DNA of 64,000 nt, taken from assembly GCA_030765045.1 (NCBI GenBank), contig CM060961.1:96363135-96427134 (forward strand), written 5' to 3'. The notes beneath the pieces are model-generated. The model saw nothing but the letters and a program-made list of their open reading frames with translations. It did no database searches and was not told the origin of the DNA. This document shows positions 11,310 to 21,196 of the stretch, in pieces; positions within the stretch are counted from its first letter, which is position 1; the number at the start of each line of letters is the position of its first letter. The DNA is from Tenodera sinensis. Its lineage: Eukaryota; Arthropoda; Insecta; Mantodea; Mantidae. The translations under genes and the position numbers were made by a program.

Positions 11310-12077
11310 GTGTACATCTCTCCTATCTTCAGGATGGTCTCCAGAAACAACAATGGTATTCTGGGGCATGCAGTGTATCATAAACCAACACATACTGACC
11401 TCTATTTGAATGCTCGCAGTTTACATCATAAGTCACAATGGGTCGGAGTTCTCAACACTCTCACCTACAGAGCTCTGTCGGTCTCAGATTCCAGCCACAT
11501 AAAACAAGAGCTGCAGCACCTGAGGCACACATTCCGCCAGAACGGCTACTCTGTAGAGGATATTGAAGCCTCAATCTCCAAGGCCAAGAGAGGAAAACCA
11601 CAAACTCAGCAAACACCAGACCAGCCAACCGCCACTGCCTGCATCCCTTACACTGGCAGTCTTTCCGGCAGAATCAGTAGAATTATCGCAAAACACAACA
11701 TCAGAACCATCCACAAGCCGCCTTTGAAGATCCAACACCTATTGAGATCAGTAAAGGACAAACTGCACCTTAAAGTACCAGGGGTATACTGTATTCCCTT
11801 TGAATGTGGGACGCTGTACATAGTGCAAACCAGCAGGACCATATCCACCAGAGTCAAGGAGCGGTCCGTACGATTAATGCAGCCTGACAAGTCAGGGCTG
11901 GCGGAGCACTGCTTTGAAAAAGACCACAGAGCTAACTTCAAAGATACGACCATTGTGGCAAAATTAGTAGTTTATGGGAACGGAGGGTTAAGGAGGCTCT
12001 GTCCATCTCCTCCGAGAAGAGTACACCGAACCGGGACGCTGGATTGCAGTTTAGTCCATCCTGGAAACCAGCCTTAA
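11310..12077 (+). pseudogene. Penelope RT C-terminus plus GIY-YIG endonuclease
   Basis: This 255-residue open stretch has no credible own start: it is the 3' part of a Penelope ORF. It reads VYHKPTHTDLYLNARSLHH (residues 22-40; RT end), LRHTFRQNGYS (71-81), a PYTGSLSGRISRIIAKHNIR linker (113-132), then the GIY-YIG nuclease: GVYCIPFECGTLYIVQTSR (158-176), RVKER and AEHCFEKDHRANF (198-210). The usual YIG Gly is Val here (YIV), and the last part (after about residue 225) drifts out of the family reading, probably by a frame shift. The nuclease normally nicks target DNA. Likely inactive. Confidence 0.85.
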
Positions 12078-12221
12078 AATTGGAAATCGACCAACTCAGA
12101 AAACACAGATTCCAACTGAGCGGTGAACCACCTCCACACTAGACCATGTGTTTTCTACTCGGTACGTACTGGCTGACAGTACATATACTGGTCCCTTCAC
12201 TCTTGCTATTCATTCTTCATC

Positions 12222-12256
12222 CTGAAGATGGGAGAGATGTACACTCCCGAAACGTC
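12222..12256 (+). ncRNA. Hammerhead-ribozyme-like motif in Penelope terminus
   Basis: CTGAAGA (12222-12228) fits the hammerhead core CUGANGA. A GGGAG/CTCCC stem with a 9-nt loop follows (12230-12248), then GAAAC (12249-12253) and GTC (12254-12256). Penelope-like elements are known to carry minimal hammerhead motifs in their terminal repeats, and this has the same layout, with one extra base before the stem. A second, less well paired copy lies on the minus strand at 11332-11298. Whether it cleaves is unknown. Confidence 0.55.
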
Positions 12257-13223
12257 AATGTCTCTTCATCACTGCATCTGGCTCAAAGCCTGAGAGCATC
12301 TTGAATATGTTCGTCGCCAGGAAAGCTTCAAATCATATTTTAATATTGCTATAATAAATTTTTGACATTGCTCAGATCATTTGTGTATATGCTTTGAGAC
12401 CCCCTGAATCCAAAAAAAAAAATCATTTGTAGAAAAAGGATCTTATGTGCGTGTCTCTCAGTGTGTCTGTCAGTGTCTGCAGGTAGCATACTCAAAAATG
12501 AAAATCTGCTTAAAGACCAAAGTTGGTAATTGATTTTAATGTAGTTCATTTTAACCCTAAAGGTTGTGATATGAAGATTTTGAAGAAAATATCTCTAACC
12601 TTATAATGGAAAATTTTGATTTTCTCGAAAATAGCTCTAACGATTTTGATTAAAATGTCACTTGTTTGAGACATTTTTATGACAAATGAAATGTATATCT
12701 TGAATTTTCTGGCTATAGCCCATACAGTCCTGTTTACTCTGGATGACTTTTTCATAACTGGTAAACTGTAAGAGATAGGCCAAATCTCACTATACCTAAA
12801 TGTAGATCTTGTTAAAACACAATTGATGTCCAAATTAATTTTTTTGTAGAGTGAACCATTTGGGAGATATTCCTTGTTATTTGTGTGGCTATTGAATACA
12901 CATTTGTCAAATGGAAGATCAGTATTCATTTTTTTATGTTAGCCATGCAAAGAGAATGGAATTTGAAAGCTCTAAAAGATTTTACTATCGCTCAAAGCCT
13001 TCTGTATTCCCATATTCCCCTTGCACCTACGAGAAAATAAACAATAAGGCAAAAACATGCAATATGTTTTAAAAGTTCTTTCACTACAAAAGGCCCAGAT
13101 CTTTCAAATGGACACTGGTCTATGAAAACATCTAAGTTCATTTCATAAATTATGAGACAAAAAAAAATTATTATGGGAGATATTAAATTTACATCCGTAA
13201 ATAAATGGCAAACTTATGGTATA

Positions 13224-13464
13224 ACCCATCATCACCACCACCATCACCACCATCACCACCACCACCAACACCACCACCACCACCGCTGCTGCCATCATCA
13301 TCATCACCACCATCATCATCACCACCACCATCATCATCATCGTCATCACCACCATCATCATCACCACCACCACCACCACCACCACCACCACCACCACCAC
13401 CACCACCACCACCACCACCACCATCACCACCACCACCACCACCACCACCATCATTGTCATCATC
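13224..13464. repeat. (CAC/CAT)n trinucleotide microsatellite
   Basis: About 240 bp of CAC and CAT triplets, giving spurious His-, Pro- or Gly/Val-rich open frames on both strands. It lies in intron 2. Confidence 0.95.
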
Positions 13465-13712
13465 GACGTCATTATTTTTTTTGTTGTTGCTAATGTTATT
13501 TATTACTAATATATTAATAATACAATTCCCCACCAACTTTTAACGATTTTGCTTCCTGGTTAAACAAGTTTAAAAAGAACTTAAAATACCTAAATGCAAT
13601 ACAATATTTTCATTAAACAAAACAAAATAAGTTAGAATCAAATTTGATGAGGTGAAATACAAGTATGGAAATAGGAAAAAGTAGCAATAACAAAAGTTGC
13701 TTTTCTTGTTAC

Positions 13713-13840
13713 CTCTACTAGATCTTCGTCTTCATATGATTCAGGAACAAGATCCTGCTTTGGATACTTCCAGTGTACTGGCTTCTTATATTTACATTCC
13801 AGAAAAATGTTTTCTCCAGAATTCACTTTACATGTATCAT
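13713..13840 (-). CDS. Pvr: Pvr-like receptor exon 2 (start of Ig domain 1)
   Basis: Exon of 128 bp with acceptor TTCTTTCCAG before 13840 and donor GTAACA after 13713. Two leading bases complete a split codon, then come 42 codons ending in phase 0, which fits exon 3. The protein reads VNSGENIFLECKYKKPVHW, the first Cys and the core Trp of an Ig fold, followed by an acidic loop (ESYEDEDLVE). The leading phase fits the signal-peptide exon at 55466-55544, giving ...NCGS-DDTCK across the junction. No stops. Confidence 0.7.
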
Positions 13841-13966
13841 CTGGAAAGAACAACGTAAATTTCAATTTTATTAATCAATAAACACATGTATGTATTAGTT
13901 GCATGAAGTTTTACTGAAAAGGGAGAAAAAAGAGTATGTTAAATAATTTATTCTACTTATACAGAC

Positions 13967-14216
13967 ATGAACGTCAGCAGACTTTTTTCCAGGGGGGGGG
14001 CCAAATGTTAGAATTTTGCAATCAGATAACATTGATTCATTATTTTGTTGTCAAAAGTTATAGTATTTGTTGCGGATAACCGCATAAATTTGCGCTAAAT
14101 AGAAATTGTTCTTTACACAAACATTAAAATAATAGTTAAGTAGTCAGCACATTAAGTTCATTAATTTCCAAGGGGGGGCCACGGCCCTCCCTTGCCCCCC
14201 CTTCGCGATGCCCATG
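13967..14216 (-). mobile_element. MITE (G-run-ended family), copy 1, 9-bp TSD
   Basis: A 250-bp non-coding element with G/C-rich runs near both ends and an AT-rich middle. Its termini (CATGGGCATCGCG on the minus strand; ATGAACGTCAGC on the plus strand) are loosely inverted. The flanks TATACAGAC (13958-13966) and TATACGGAC (14217-14225) are an 8/9 match 9-bp target duplication. Copy 2 is at 52706-52958. A 9-bp duplication suggests a Mutator-like parent, but this is inference. Confidence 0.7.
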
Positions 14217-14225
14217 TATACGGAC

Positions 14226-15129
14226 AAACAGAAAGAAACACTTAAAAGGAATACGAGTTACTGCAGCAATATCTGATCGTCTTATAGGACAATGAGACAT
14301 CCATCTCCAAAACTCATTAAGTGGGCCTAAGATAACTATTTGATTTCTCAAGAAGGTCATTTCCTGAATATTGTAACAAATGAGAAAAGCAGTTGCTGCT
14401 AAATACATTATTACTTCTGCACTTAGCATAGTGCAAATGTTACATTGCTACACACGCTCGCAACAAAACACAACTGATCCATTGAACCACAACTTAACTG
14501 CTCAATCAGACCTTGCTCATTATTCTCAACTGAGCTCTACTCAGAGGAAACTTTGTAGAAAAGGAACATGCCCGAAACAGTCAAAACAAACTTTCTGAGC
14601 CAGGAAGCTGCTCACAATGGTTACTGTTTTATGGAGTAATGTTTGAGGGAGACCTGTCATTAGCAGGACCTATGCCCAAGTAGCCGGGCAGGTATGCACT
14701 AAATCTGGCAGATAGTAGTTTCCTGCCACGGTGACAGTATTTTTTGCAGTTAAAGTCAATTTCAGAGTTGTACGACTGCTGTGCAACCCAGGAGATGAAT
14801 CGCCATATCTTATCACATAAGCAAATAATGATGTCCATAAAACAGTTTCTCATCTTTAATCATCATATGTTGCCAGAATTTCCTCAAATACTTAATTTAG
14901 GTTGAAGAAATGAGCTGAAGTGTTTTCGATGTTAGCTATTTTTAAAATTAAGTTTTGAAGCTTACACCCCAACATGTAGCTCCTGTACATTTGGCACACA
15001 TTCACTTGTCACCCTGACGCTAAAGCATCAGATAGAACTAAGATCAATAACCTCTCTGGGTTAATTATAGTTACTATGTGTTTATCGGGTAGTCTATTAA
15101 ACTTAATTATTGAAAGGTAAAGCAAATAC
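14226..15129. other. Intron sequence, no gene supported
   Basis: Minus-strand open stretches at 14429 and 14853 exist but match nothing recognisable (see rejected list). Confidence 0.5.
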
Positions 15130-16225
15130 TATGTGACAAAAAATCTGATGTGTTGCACTCACATTACTATCTCTACTCTTATACAAGCAGCTCTTACAAA
15201 CAGTTATTCCTCTATTTGCAATTAACATTTACGTATATTATCTTATTCTATATTTCATTTTAAGTACAAGGGGAATAAGAGAATACAGTAGTCTATAAGC
15301 GAAGGTTACATCTTTTAAGAGCTGGTGGGTAAGTAATGACTTTGATATCTAGTTCTCTTTGCCTGGCCAAAAGATATAAAAATAAAAAATGCATTTATAT
15401 TTGAGAAAAATATAAATATTAGAAAATAATTTTTTTTTTTTCTATTAACGTCCTCCAACATTGTGTCATATCGGATGAATGAATGAAGTGAAATGGGTGA
15501 AATGATGCTCAAATGAACCCGAGGTCCATGGAGCTTTAAGTTACCCGACATTCGTCTTCTCAGGGTAGAGAAAACCTCGGAAAAAAATCTTACCCGGATA
15601 ACTTACCCTAAGCGAGATTCGAACTTGCGACCTCTTGAACATGAGGCAGACACGCTAACCATCACGCTACAGAGGTGGGCAAAAATAATAATAATGAGGA
15701 ATATTTCAGAAATGGTTCACATCTTAATGTAGTATAACCAGCTTTTGTCTGTCTCTTACGGTTTACCAGTTTTGAAAAAAGACATTCAGTATGAAGAGGG
15801 CTTCTGAGGATATTCCCAGAAAACTCAAGATATAGATCTCATTTGCCATGAATACATCTTGAATGTGTGGTATTTTAATCAAAATCTTTACCAGCAATGT
15901 TTAAGAAAATCAAAATTTTTGAAAAATGATCCATATAGGGAGTGGAATTTGCAGTGGGGGATTTTCTTGAGAGTATTTGTGTGCATCCTTGAAGATGCTG
16001 AGATAAATACTGAGTTTAGTGTTTTTCCTACAGTTTGTTTTTGAGTTATGCTGGTTATAGATGTGCACACATGCACATCTACACGCACATGAACACACAT
16101 GTATATGGACCTTTTTGTAAAAATGTTTTTCTTTTGGGTTTCAGGAGATCTCAAAATATTATTTCTGGTGAAATGTTCGTATAGATCTTTGGATGGAATG
16201 TAACATATGCTACTTACTGAGCTAC
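15130..16225 (-). repeat. Repeat family R, copy R2 (split by SINE A)
   Basis: It starts with the family's TCTGATGTGTTGCACTCACA end and runs through the ACGGTTTACCAG and TTTTAATCAAAATC conserved blocks to TGGATGGAATGTAACATATGC near 16220. The internal CA-rich patch (about 16060-16105) is short in this copy. SINE A occupies 15430-15680. Confidence 0.75.
15430..15680 (-). mobile_element. tRNA-derived SINE, family A
   Basis: On the minus strand it opens at 15680 with a tRNA-like head: an A-box-like TAGCGTGATGGTTAGCGTG and a B-box-like AAGTTCGAATCTCGCTT. It has a unique body (ACCCGAGGTCCATGG, GTTACCCGACATTCG in plus orientation) and ends in a poly-T (plus strand), i.e. an A-tail. It is transcribed by RNA polymerase III in such families. 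Other copies: 18494-18598 with 19404-19490, 42876-43110, and 48705-48945. Confidence 0.85.
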
Positions 16226-17758
16226 ACATAGCTATGTCTGCAAGAGCAGTAATAGGTATCAGCTGGTGACTCGTTTACCCCTAGTGTGATTCTAAAAATC
16301 GGGCTCCACCATATTAAAAGGAGACAAGATGGGTTGTTGGCAGGCTGAGGTCAGCCTGAGGTGTACCATTCATGTATCTGCTCTTGTGAGGATTTAACCA
16401 CTTTAGTGACAGCATGTAAGGTTTGCAGGATGGCAGATATTGAGGTTGAGGAATAAAAAGAGGTAGCAAGATTTGCTCCTCGACGACTGTTGGTTAGGGT
16501 GCAATGGCTCTTATGCACCACTGGAGTGATCTGTAAACCAAATTATTACTTTGTTGGGGTTGATTTTAAATTTTGATATCCAAGCTCTCTTGGTAGGATT
16601 GCACAGGTGCTCAGCTTTTGTTTTTGTTGGAGTTGCTCCAATGTTACCAGATGTGCCTGCAAATGCAGGGAAGTCAGTGACAACTTCAGTGGCATGTGTC
16701 ATGATCTCCATGAGGCTGAAATAGGGCCTACAGTTGGAATGGCTTACAATTTTGTAGCCCAGCACCTAATTTCATCCTCACATATGGAAGAGATTATGCC
16801 ACTGCACCTCAAACAGTGTAGGTTGCAGTAGCAGAAGTGGCTGGAGTGATTAAACCCCAGACACCACTGGCATTAAGGGAGCTGTCATGGCCTCTGGGTC
16901 ACTGGTGCACTTTACCATTATGAGGAAGGGGGAGGGCCTTTGTCTCCTTGCCCATTTAGAGTAGATCTGGTAAGGGTGGAATCATTATTCTCTAGTTCCA
17001 TACATGACTTTACCTAACTTAAATAAAATAAGTTAAAATATGACTCAGCAGGGAGTAATTTTAAATCATTTAAACAGATACATATACTTTAAGTACTATT
17101 TTAAGATTCGTAAAATACCTGCTCATTTAAAAATACAATAGATCATTACATGGTTTTTGTTTTATGTTTATGATTATAAGCCATCAAATGACTTGCATTC
17201 TGTTTCAAAGAGTACTAGCAAACTATAGACATTTTTAATAAAACCTGATAATTTTTCTACCATAATATAAACATAGATACTATGGACTATGACTGGCCTA
17301 AAGAGATGAAGATGACAATGAAGTAGTAAATTATGTCTTGTGAATATTTTATCAGGTTAAAGCTAGTGTGCAATGTAGAGTATAAGTGTTTTAAAAACAG
17401 TGATTCAAAAAGAAAACAATATTGAGCAAATCTCAGGAGCACCATTAACACATTTTTCAAAAATAAAGCTCTTGAAAGGTTTCAGCATTACATTGGGAAA
17501 AGTGCTGAGGTCATGTAATGAAATTTTGACATCAGTGAATATTTGAAGTTAAAAGATTTTCTAAAGAGAATGACTGATGGGTATAAACCAAGAGAGGAAG
17601 AATGTTTTATGCAAAGGTAAGGTGAGCAGATTTTTATTTTAAGCCCCAGATAGGCACGCTCTATCATGGAATATCTTATGATAATGTGATTGGCATGAGC
17701 ATGTCGTTTAGATGAACTCAGTAAAATGTGTTCTGATGGCCCAGCAGACAAGTATTCC
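16226..17758. other. Intron sequence, nothing recognised
   Basis: No conserved motif, transposon end or RNA gene is seen. The short open frames around 16511-16831 have no family features. Confidence 0.5.
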
Positions 17759-17773
17759 CACATAATAGTGACC

Positions 17774-18123
17774 TAAACTAAACCCCTAGCATAACAGTCT
17801 AAGAAGGGCCAAGGCTCGCCACCCAGCCGCTGCCTCCCCCACTTCTGCCCACCACAGGCGTCATTGGTGGGGTACAGTACTGGAGGGTGGGACATGGTCA
17901 GCGCCACGAGCCCTCCCGGCCAGTTATGTAGCTTTCGCGACCTGGGGCCGCTATTTCTCCATCAAGTAGCTCCTCAATTGGTCCTCCTGGGACTTACCAG
18001 GCAGAGTGCACCCAATGCCAGACGTCCCAGCAGGGGAAAAACCTCCATGATGCTACCAGAATTTTGAACCCAGGTCCTCTGCGCCACAGGCAAGCATGCT
18101 ACCAACTACGCTACAGAGGCAGT
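17774..18123 (-). mobile_element. tRNA-derived SINE, family B, 15-bp TSD
   Basis: The minus strand starts with GCCTCTGTAGCGTAGTTGGTAGCATGC-like A-box sequence and a B-box-like CTGGGTTCAAAATTC. It runs about 350 bp to a GGGTTTAGTTTAGG-type 3' end. CACATAATAGTGACC on both sides (17759-17773 and 18124-18138) is an exact 15-bp target duplication, typical of LINE-driven insertion. A second copy is at 41940-42292. Confidence 0.9.
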
Positions 18124-18138
18124 CACATAATAGTGACC

Positions 18139-18493
18139 ATTCCAATAAATTATAAATAACAAGTACCTAACTAAATAGATAAAGATAAAAAATGAAGCTC
18201 ACTTTTAGAATTCCAGACATGAATGATAATGATATATTTAGAAAATGTGCATTACTTACTTTGAAGTAAATAGGACATGACAGGTATTTTGTTCAATATA
18301 AGAGTAGAATACGAGCAGTTCAGGTCGTTGATATGAATTTGCTCATCGGATAGCTGCATATTTAAAAATTTATCATTCATAGAGTATTAAAAAGGCCATA
18401 GCTGGTTGACTCTGGAGCAGATATGAAGTGTCAAGGTGGATGAACTTATTGTGTGCGGTTGAATAGCTTTTTAGAGGAGTGCATTATTTAAGT
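18139..18493. other. Intron sequence, nothing recognised
   Basis: Short AT-rich interval between SINE B and SINE A remnants. Confidence 0.5.
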
Positions 18494-19490
18494 TTAACAT
18501 CCTTTAACCTAAATGGACAATGATGAATGGATGAAACGATGCTGAAGTGGGGCCCATAGAGCTCAAAGTTACCCGATATTTGTCTTTTCAGAATAAGCAA
18601 ATGGGAATACCAATAGAAGGAGTAGTGCATTCCTTACTATATGCAGTTGATCAGGTGATAGTGGCCAAAAGTTGAGAGGATGCTAAATTTATGATAAGGA
18701 AGCTTATGCAAGTACTTAAAAGAACAGGGATAAGAATTGATATGAATAAAACAAAATATTTAATGATTGGGGTAGAGGAAAATATATTAAGACAACTGTA
18801 GGAACTATTAACACAGTTAAACGGTTTGAGCAATTAGGATCCATTATTCTTGAATTAGAGACTTTTTAAGTAGATGTGGATCATAGAGTTATACAGGCAA
18901 GAAGAACAATTAACATGTTGAGGGAGTTTTATGGAATACGAATATTAGTAGACAAACAAAGAGATTTCTCCTAATAGTTGTAGACAGTATACAATTTTAT
19001 GGATCTGAAGGGTGGACTTCAATAGAAAGACAAAAAATAAGATACAAGCAATGGAGATACATGGAATTCGGAGTGGAGCAAAAGTATTAAAAGTTGAAAA
19101 AGGAAGAATGTGGAGATGCGACAGATGATGGAAATGGAGGAGTCAGTTATAGAAAGGATTATATGCAGAATGTTACCTGGTATGGACATGTCAACTGAAT
19201 GGACAAGGAGAGATGTCCCAGGACATTTCTGGAATGGTCACTGCACAGAAGGAGAAAGAGTGGACGAACCAGGGTTTCATGGAAATTCAATGTTAACCAG
19301 GGGATGAGAGACACCTACATCATGGGGCTTGGGTCGACCAAGAAGGATGAAAATTGGGAATGCAGGGTAACCACTGACAAGTGGAGAAGCCCTCAAAAGT
19401 AAAGTAAGGGATAAGGGAAACCCCGGAAAATAACTCTTGCTCAGACTCATCCTAATTGAGATTTGAACCCGAAACCTCTTGAATGTGGGA
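18494..19490 (-). mobile_element. SINE A copy split by a LINE fragment
   Basis: The SINE A body is visible at about 18494-18598 (ACCCGATATTTGTCTTTTCAG) and continues at about 19404-19490 (GGGAAACCCCGG ... GATTTGAACCCGAAACCTCTTG). The 0.8 kb between is LINE RT sequence in plus orientation. The LINE therefore landed in an older SINE. Confidence 0.7.
18599..19403 (+). pseudogene. RTE-like LINE RT C-terminal fragment
   Basis: The frame-shifted plus-strand reading gives VHSLLYAVDQVIVAK (YADD box degraded to YAVDQ), DAKFMIRKLMQVLKRTGIRI, MNKTKYLMIG, a 'RRTINML' block, LYGSEGW-like text near 19000, and MEMEESVIERIICRM (about 19125-19170). It ends with GHCTEGERVDEPGFHGN-type sequence, where related LINEs have the R-G-R-P motif. 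This is the pattern of widespread insect RTE-like RTs. It is 5'-truncated and full of stops. Confidence 0.6.
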
Positions 19491-19569
19491 GTATATTACG
19501 GAAAAGTTTAACATCACCATTGAAACTGTTGATACAAACACCAATGTAAAATCATCTGAAACTGAAGAG

Positions 19570-20343
19570 AAAAGAATTTGATATGTTGCACTCACATGAC
19601 TTAATCTACTCTTGTGCTAACCATTCTTACAAACTCTTAATCCTGTATCTTCTTCATGTTAATTGAGATAAACATTTGCAGAAATTATCTTATTGCTTAT
19701 TTCCTTGTAGGTGCAAGAGGAATGTGGAATACAGCAAGCTTTGAATGATAGTCAGATCTTTTAAAGCTTTGAGATTCCATTCTCTTTGTATGGTTAACAT
19801 ATAAAAATTAACAACGATGTTACATTTGACGAAAGTTTAAGTTTTCTGAAACTGACCCAAATAACAAGGAAATCTCTGAAATGGGCCATTGTACAAAAAT
19901 ATTTACTTGAACATAAATTGTGTACTTTAGCGAGATCTACATTTTTTGCACAGTAAGATTTTGTCTATCTCTTATGGCTTACGAGTTATACGAAAGTCAT
20001 CTAGAGTAAACAGGACTACCTACATAGGCTATAGCCAGAGATTTCAAAATACACATTTCATTTGTCATAAAAATATCTTAAATATGTGACATTTTAATCA
20101 AAGTCCTTAGAGCCATTTTCAAGAAAATCAAAATTTTTGACAAATTTTTCATGTAAAGTGTAGTTTAGGGTGGGGCAATTTTCTTCAAAATCTTCCTGTC
20201 CCAGCCTTGAAAGACATTAAACTTAAATACCAACTTTGATTTTTAACTAACTTTTCATTTCTGAGTATGCTGTCCACAGACTGATAGACACACAGACAGA
20301 CTGATAGACATACAGAAATTCAGACAGACAGACAGACTGACAG

Positions 20344-20403
<60 letters not shown>

Positions 20404-20545
20404 ACACACACAAACGGACCTTTTTCTAAAAACGCTTCTTTTGGATTCAGAGGGCCATAAAACATATATTTCTGATAAAGTCTCCACATTAAATTTTTGG
20501 GGTGGAATACAGTACTTCCTCTACTTACTGGTAGAAAAAATAAAA
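19570..20545 (-). repeat. Repeat family R, copy R3
   Basis: A nearly full copy in minus orientation, from GATATGTTGCACTCACATGAC to ACTTCCTCTACTTACTGGTAG. It carries the family's longest CA tract (20346-20413), at the same internal position where other copies have CA/GT or TCTG-rich tracts. Confidence 0.8.
20346..20413. repeat. (CA)n microsatellite inside R3
   Basis: Dinucleotide CA repeat of about 68 bp with one TA interruption. It is flanked by repeated CAGACTGATAGACA-type units that appear to be its precursor. Confidence 0.95.
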
Positions 20546-21196
20546 AGTGCCCAATGGCATAGAATCCTGCAAAATGACTGAAAAAGCTGGTTTCATCTTC
20601 TGGGAGTAGAAATATTATTAACTTGTCAAAGAGTATCTATATCAAATTGGAAGGTGATGACCAATAACTGCCCATATTTTTTTGTTTGTTAATGTGAGCA
20701 ATTTTTTCACCAGCTTCACTTTTTATCCTGTATGTTTTTAGCAGTACAATGCACTCTGTTGTACATAAAGAACTTTAATTCGCTAAAAATAAAGAAGTTC
20801 ACTTATTCCTTTGGGATAGAAATTTAGGAAATGACCCTTTTAGTCGATGAAGTCACTATTTGTGTTAAAGATATTTTATATTTCCCTGCAAGCCTTCTCT
20901 ACACCTTATATGCTTGCTTGGAAATAGAAATAATTCATTATTCACATGTAAAATAATGGTTTCCTGGCAAACATTATTTCTTTATTTCAGTGTGTGAAAT
21001 TTGTTTACAAGTAACACTTCTACATTTAGTTGGTCAACTCGTCCAAATAAGGAGTTGGGGAATTATTACTTGTAAAAATGAGTTCATGTGATGAACCTTC
21101 TCTTTGAATCATTTGCTGACATCGTTTTACCTCGTGCTTTCCTCGCAATTAGTATTCTCAGTAGTTTCCAATTTAAGTATAAGAAAGAGTTGACAA
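20546..21196. other. Intron sequence, nothing recognised
   Basis: AT-rich sequence. The 3' part may be the degraded upstream portion of the LINE that follows. Confidence 0.45.

Larger units (their letters stand above)
11247..12340 (+). mobile_element. Penelope-like element (5'-truncated) with 13-bp TSD
   Basis: TAATATTGCTATA is found at 11234-11246 and 12341-12353, flanking the insert as an exact 13-bp duplication. The insert carries the RT C-terminus and GIY-YIG endonuclease of a Penelope-like element, and inverted terminal blocks (11252-11340 versus 12213-12302). The 3' end beyond the inverted block (GTTCGTCGCCAGGAAAGC...) resembles other Penelope 3' ends. It is inserted in the 3' part of the mariner. 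Most of the RT is missing. Confidence 0.85.
9934..12387 (+). mobile_element. Tc1/mariner-superfamily transposon in R1, split by a Penelope element
   Basis: The left end begins CAGGGTGCACACAAATGAT right after TA (9932-9933). At the right end the reverse complement reads ACAAATGATCTGAG, an imperfect inverted partner, and lies next to TA within the R sequence. Comparison with uninterrupted R copies shows the insertion point. Without the Penelope insertion the element is about 1.35 kb, normal for mariner. The outer bases of the right terminus seem eroded. Confidence 0.75.
9851..13060 (+). repeat. Repeat family R, copy R1 (split by mariner)
   Basis: One copy of a roughly 0.9-kb dispersed repeat seen seven times in the window. 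R1 starts at 9851 with a small palindrome (CTACT...AGTAG), is cut by the mariner at 9934-12387, and resumes with GAGACCCCCTGAATCC, a TG/TCTG-rich tract (about 12448-12485) and a long AT-rich body ending near 13060. It has no conserved open frame. Other copies: R2 15130-16225, R3 19570-20545, R4 39955-40122, R5 40123-41012, R6 49355-49830, R7 50568-54080 (split). Confidence 0.8.
7330..13712 (-). other. Intron 2 of the Pvr-like gene (6.4 kb)
   Basis: It is bounded by the GTAACA donor at 13712 and the AACAG acceptor ending at 7330. It is filled by transposon relics listed separately: a mariner-like fragment, a Helitron helicase fragment, repeat R1 with mariner and Penelope insertions, and a CAC/CAT microsatellite. 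The remainder, e.g. 7330-7750, shows nothing recognisable. Confidence 0.6.

Noticed and set aside
11310..12077. GIY-YIG protein as a host nuclease gene
   Set aside because: It is preceded by an RT C-terminus, flanked by Penelope termini and a 13-bp target duplication.
14136..14429. Minus-strand open frame with a hydrophobic start (MLSAEVIMYLAATAFLICY) as an alternative signal-peptide exon of the receptor gene
   Set aside because: No good donor site in a phase fitting exon 2 was found after the hydrophobic stretch, and the frame runs into the MITE. The 55.5-kb exon fits better.
14629..14853. 74-codon minus-strand open frame
   Set aside because: No recognisable motif, no splice or start support.
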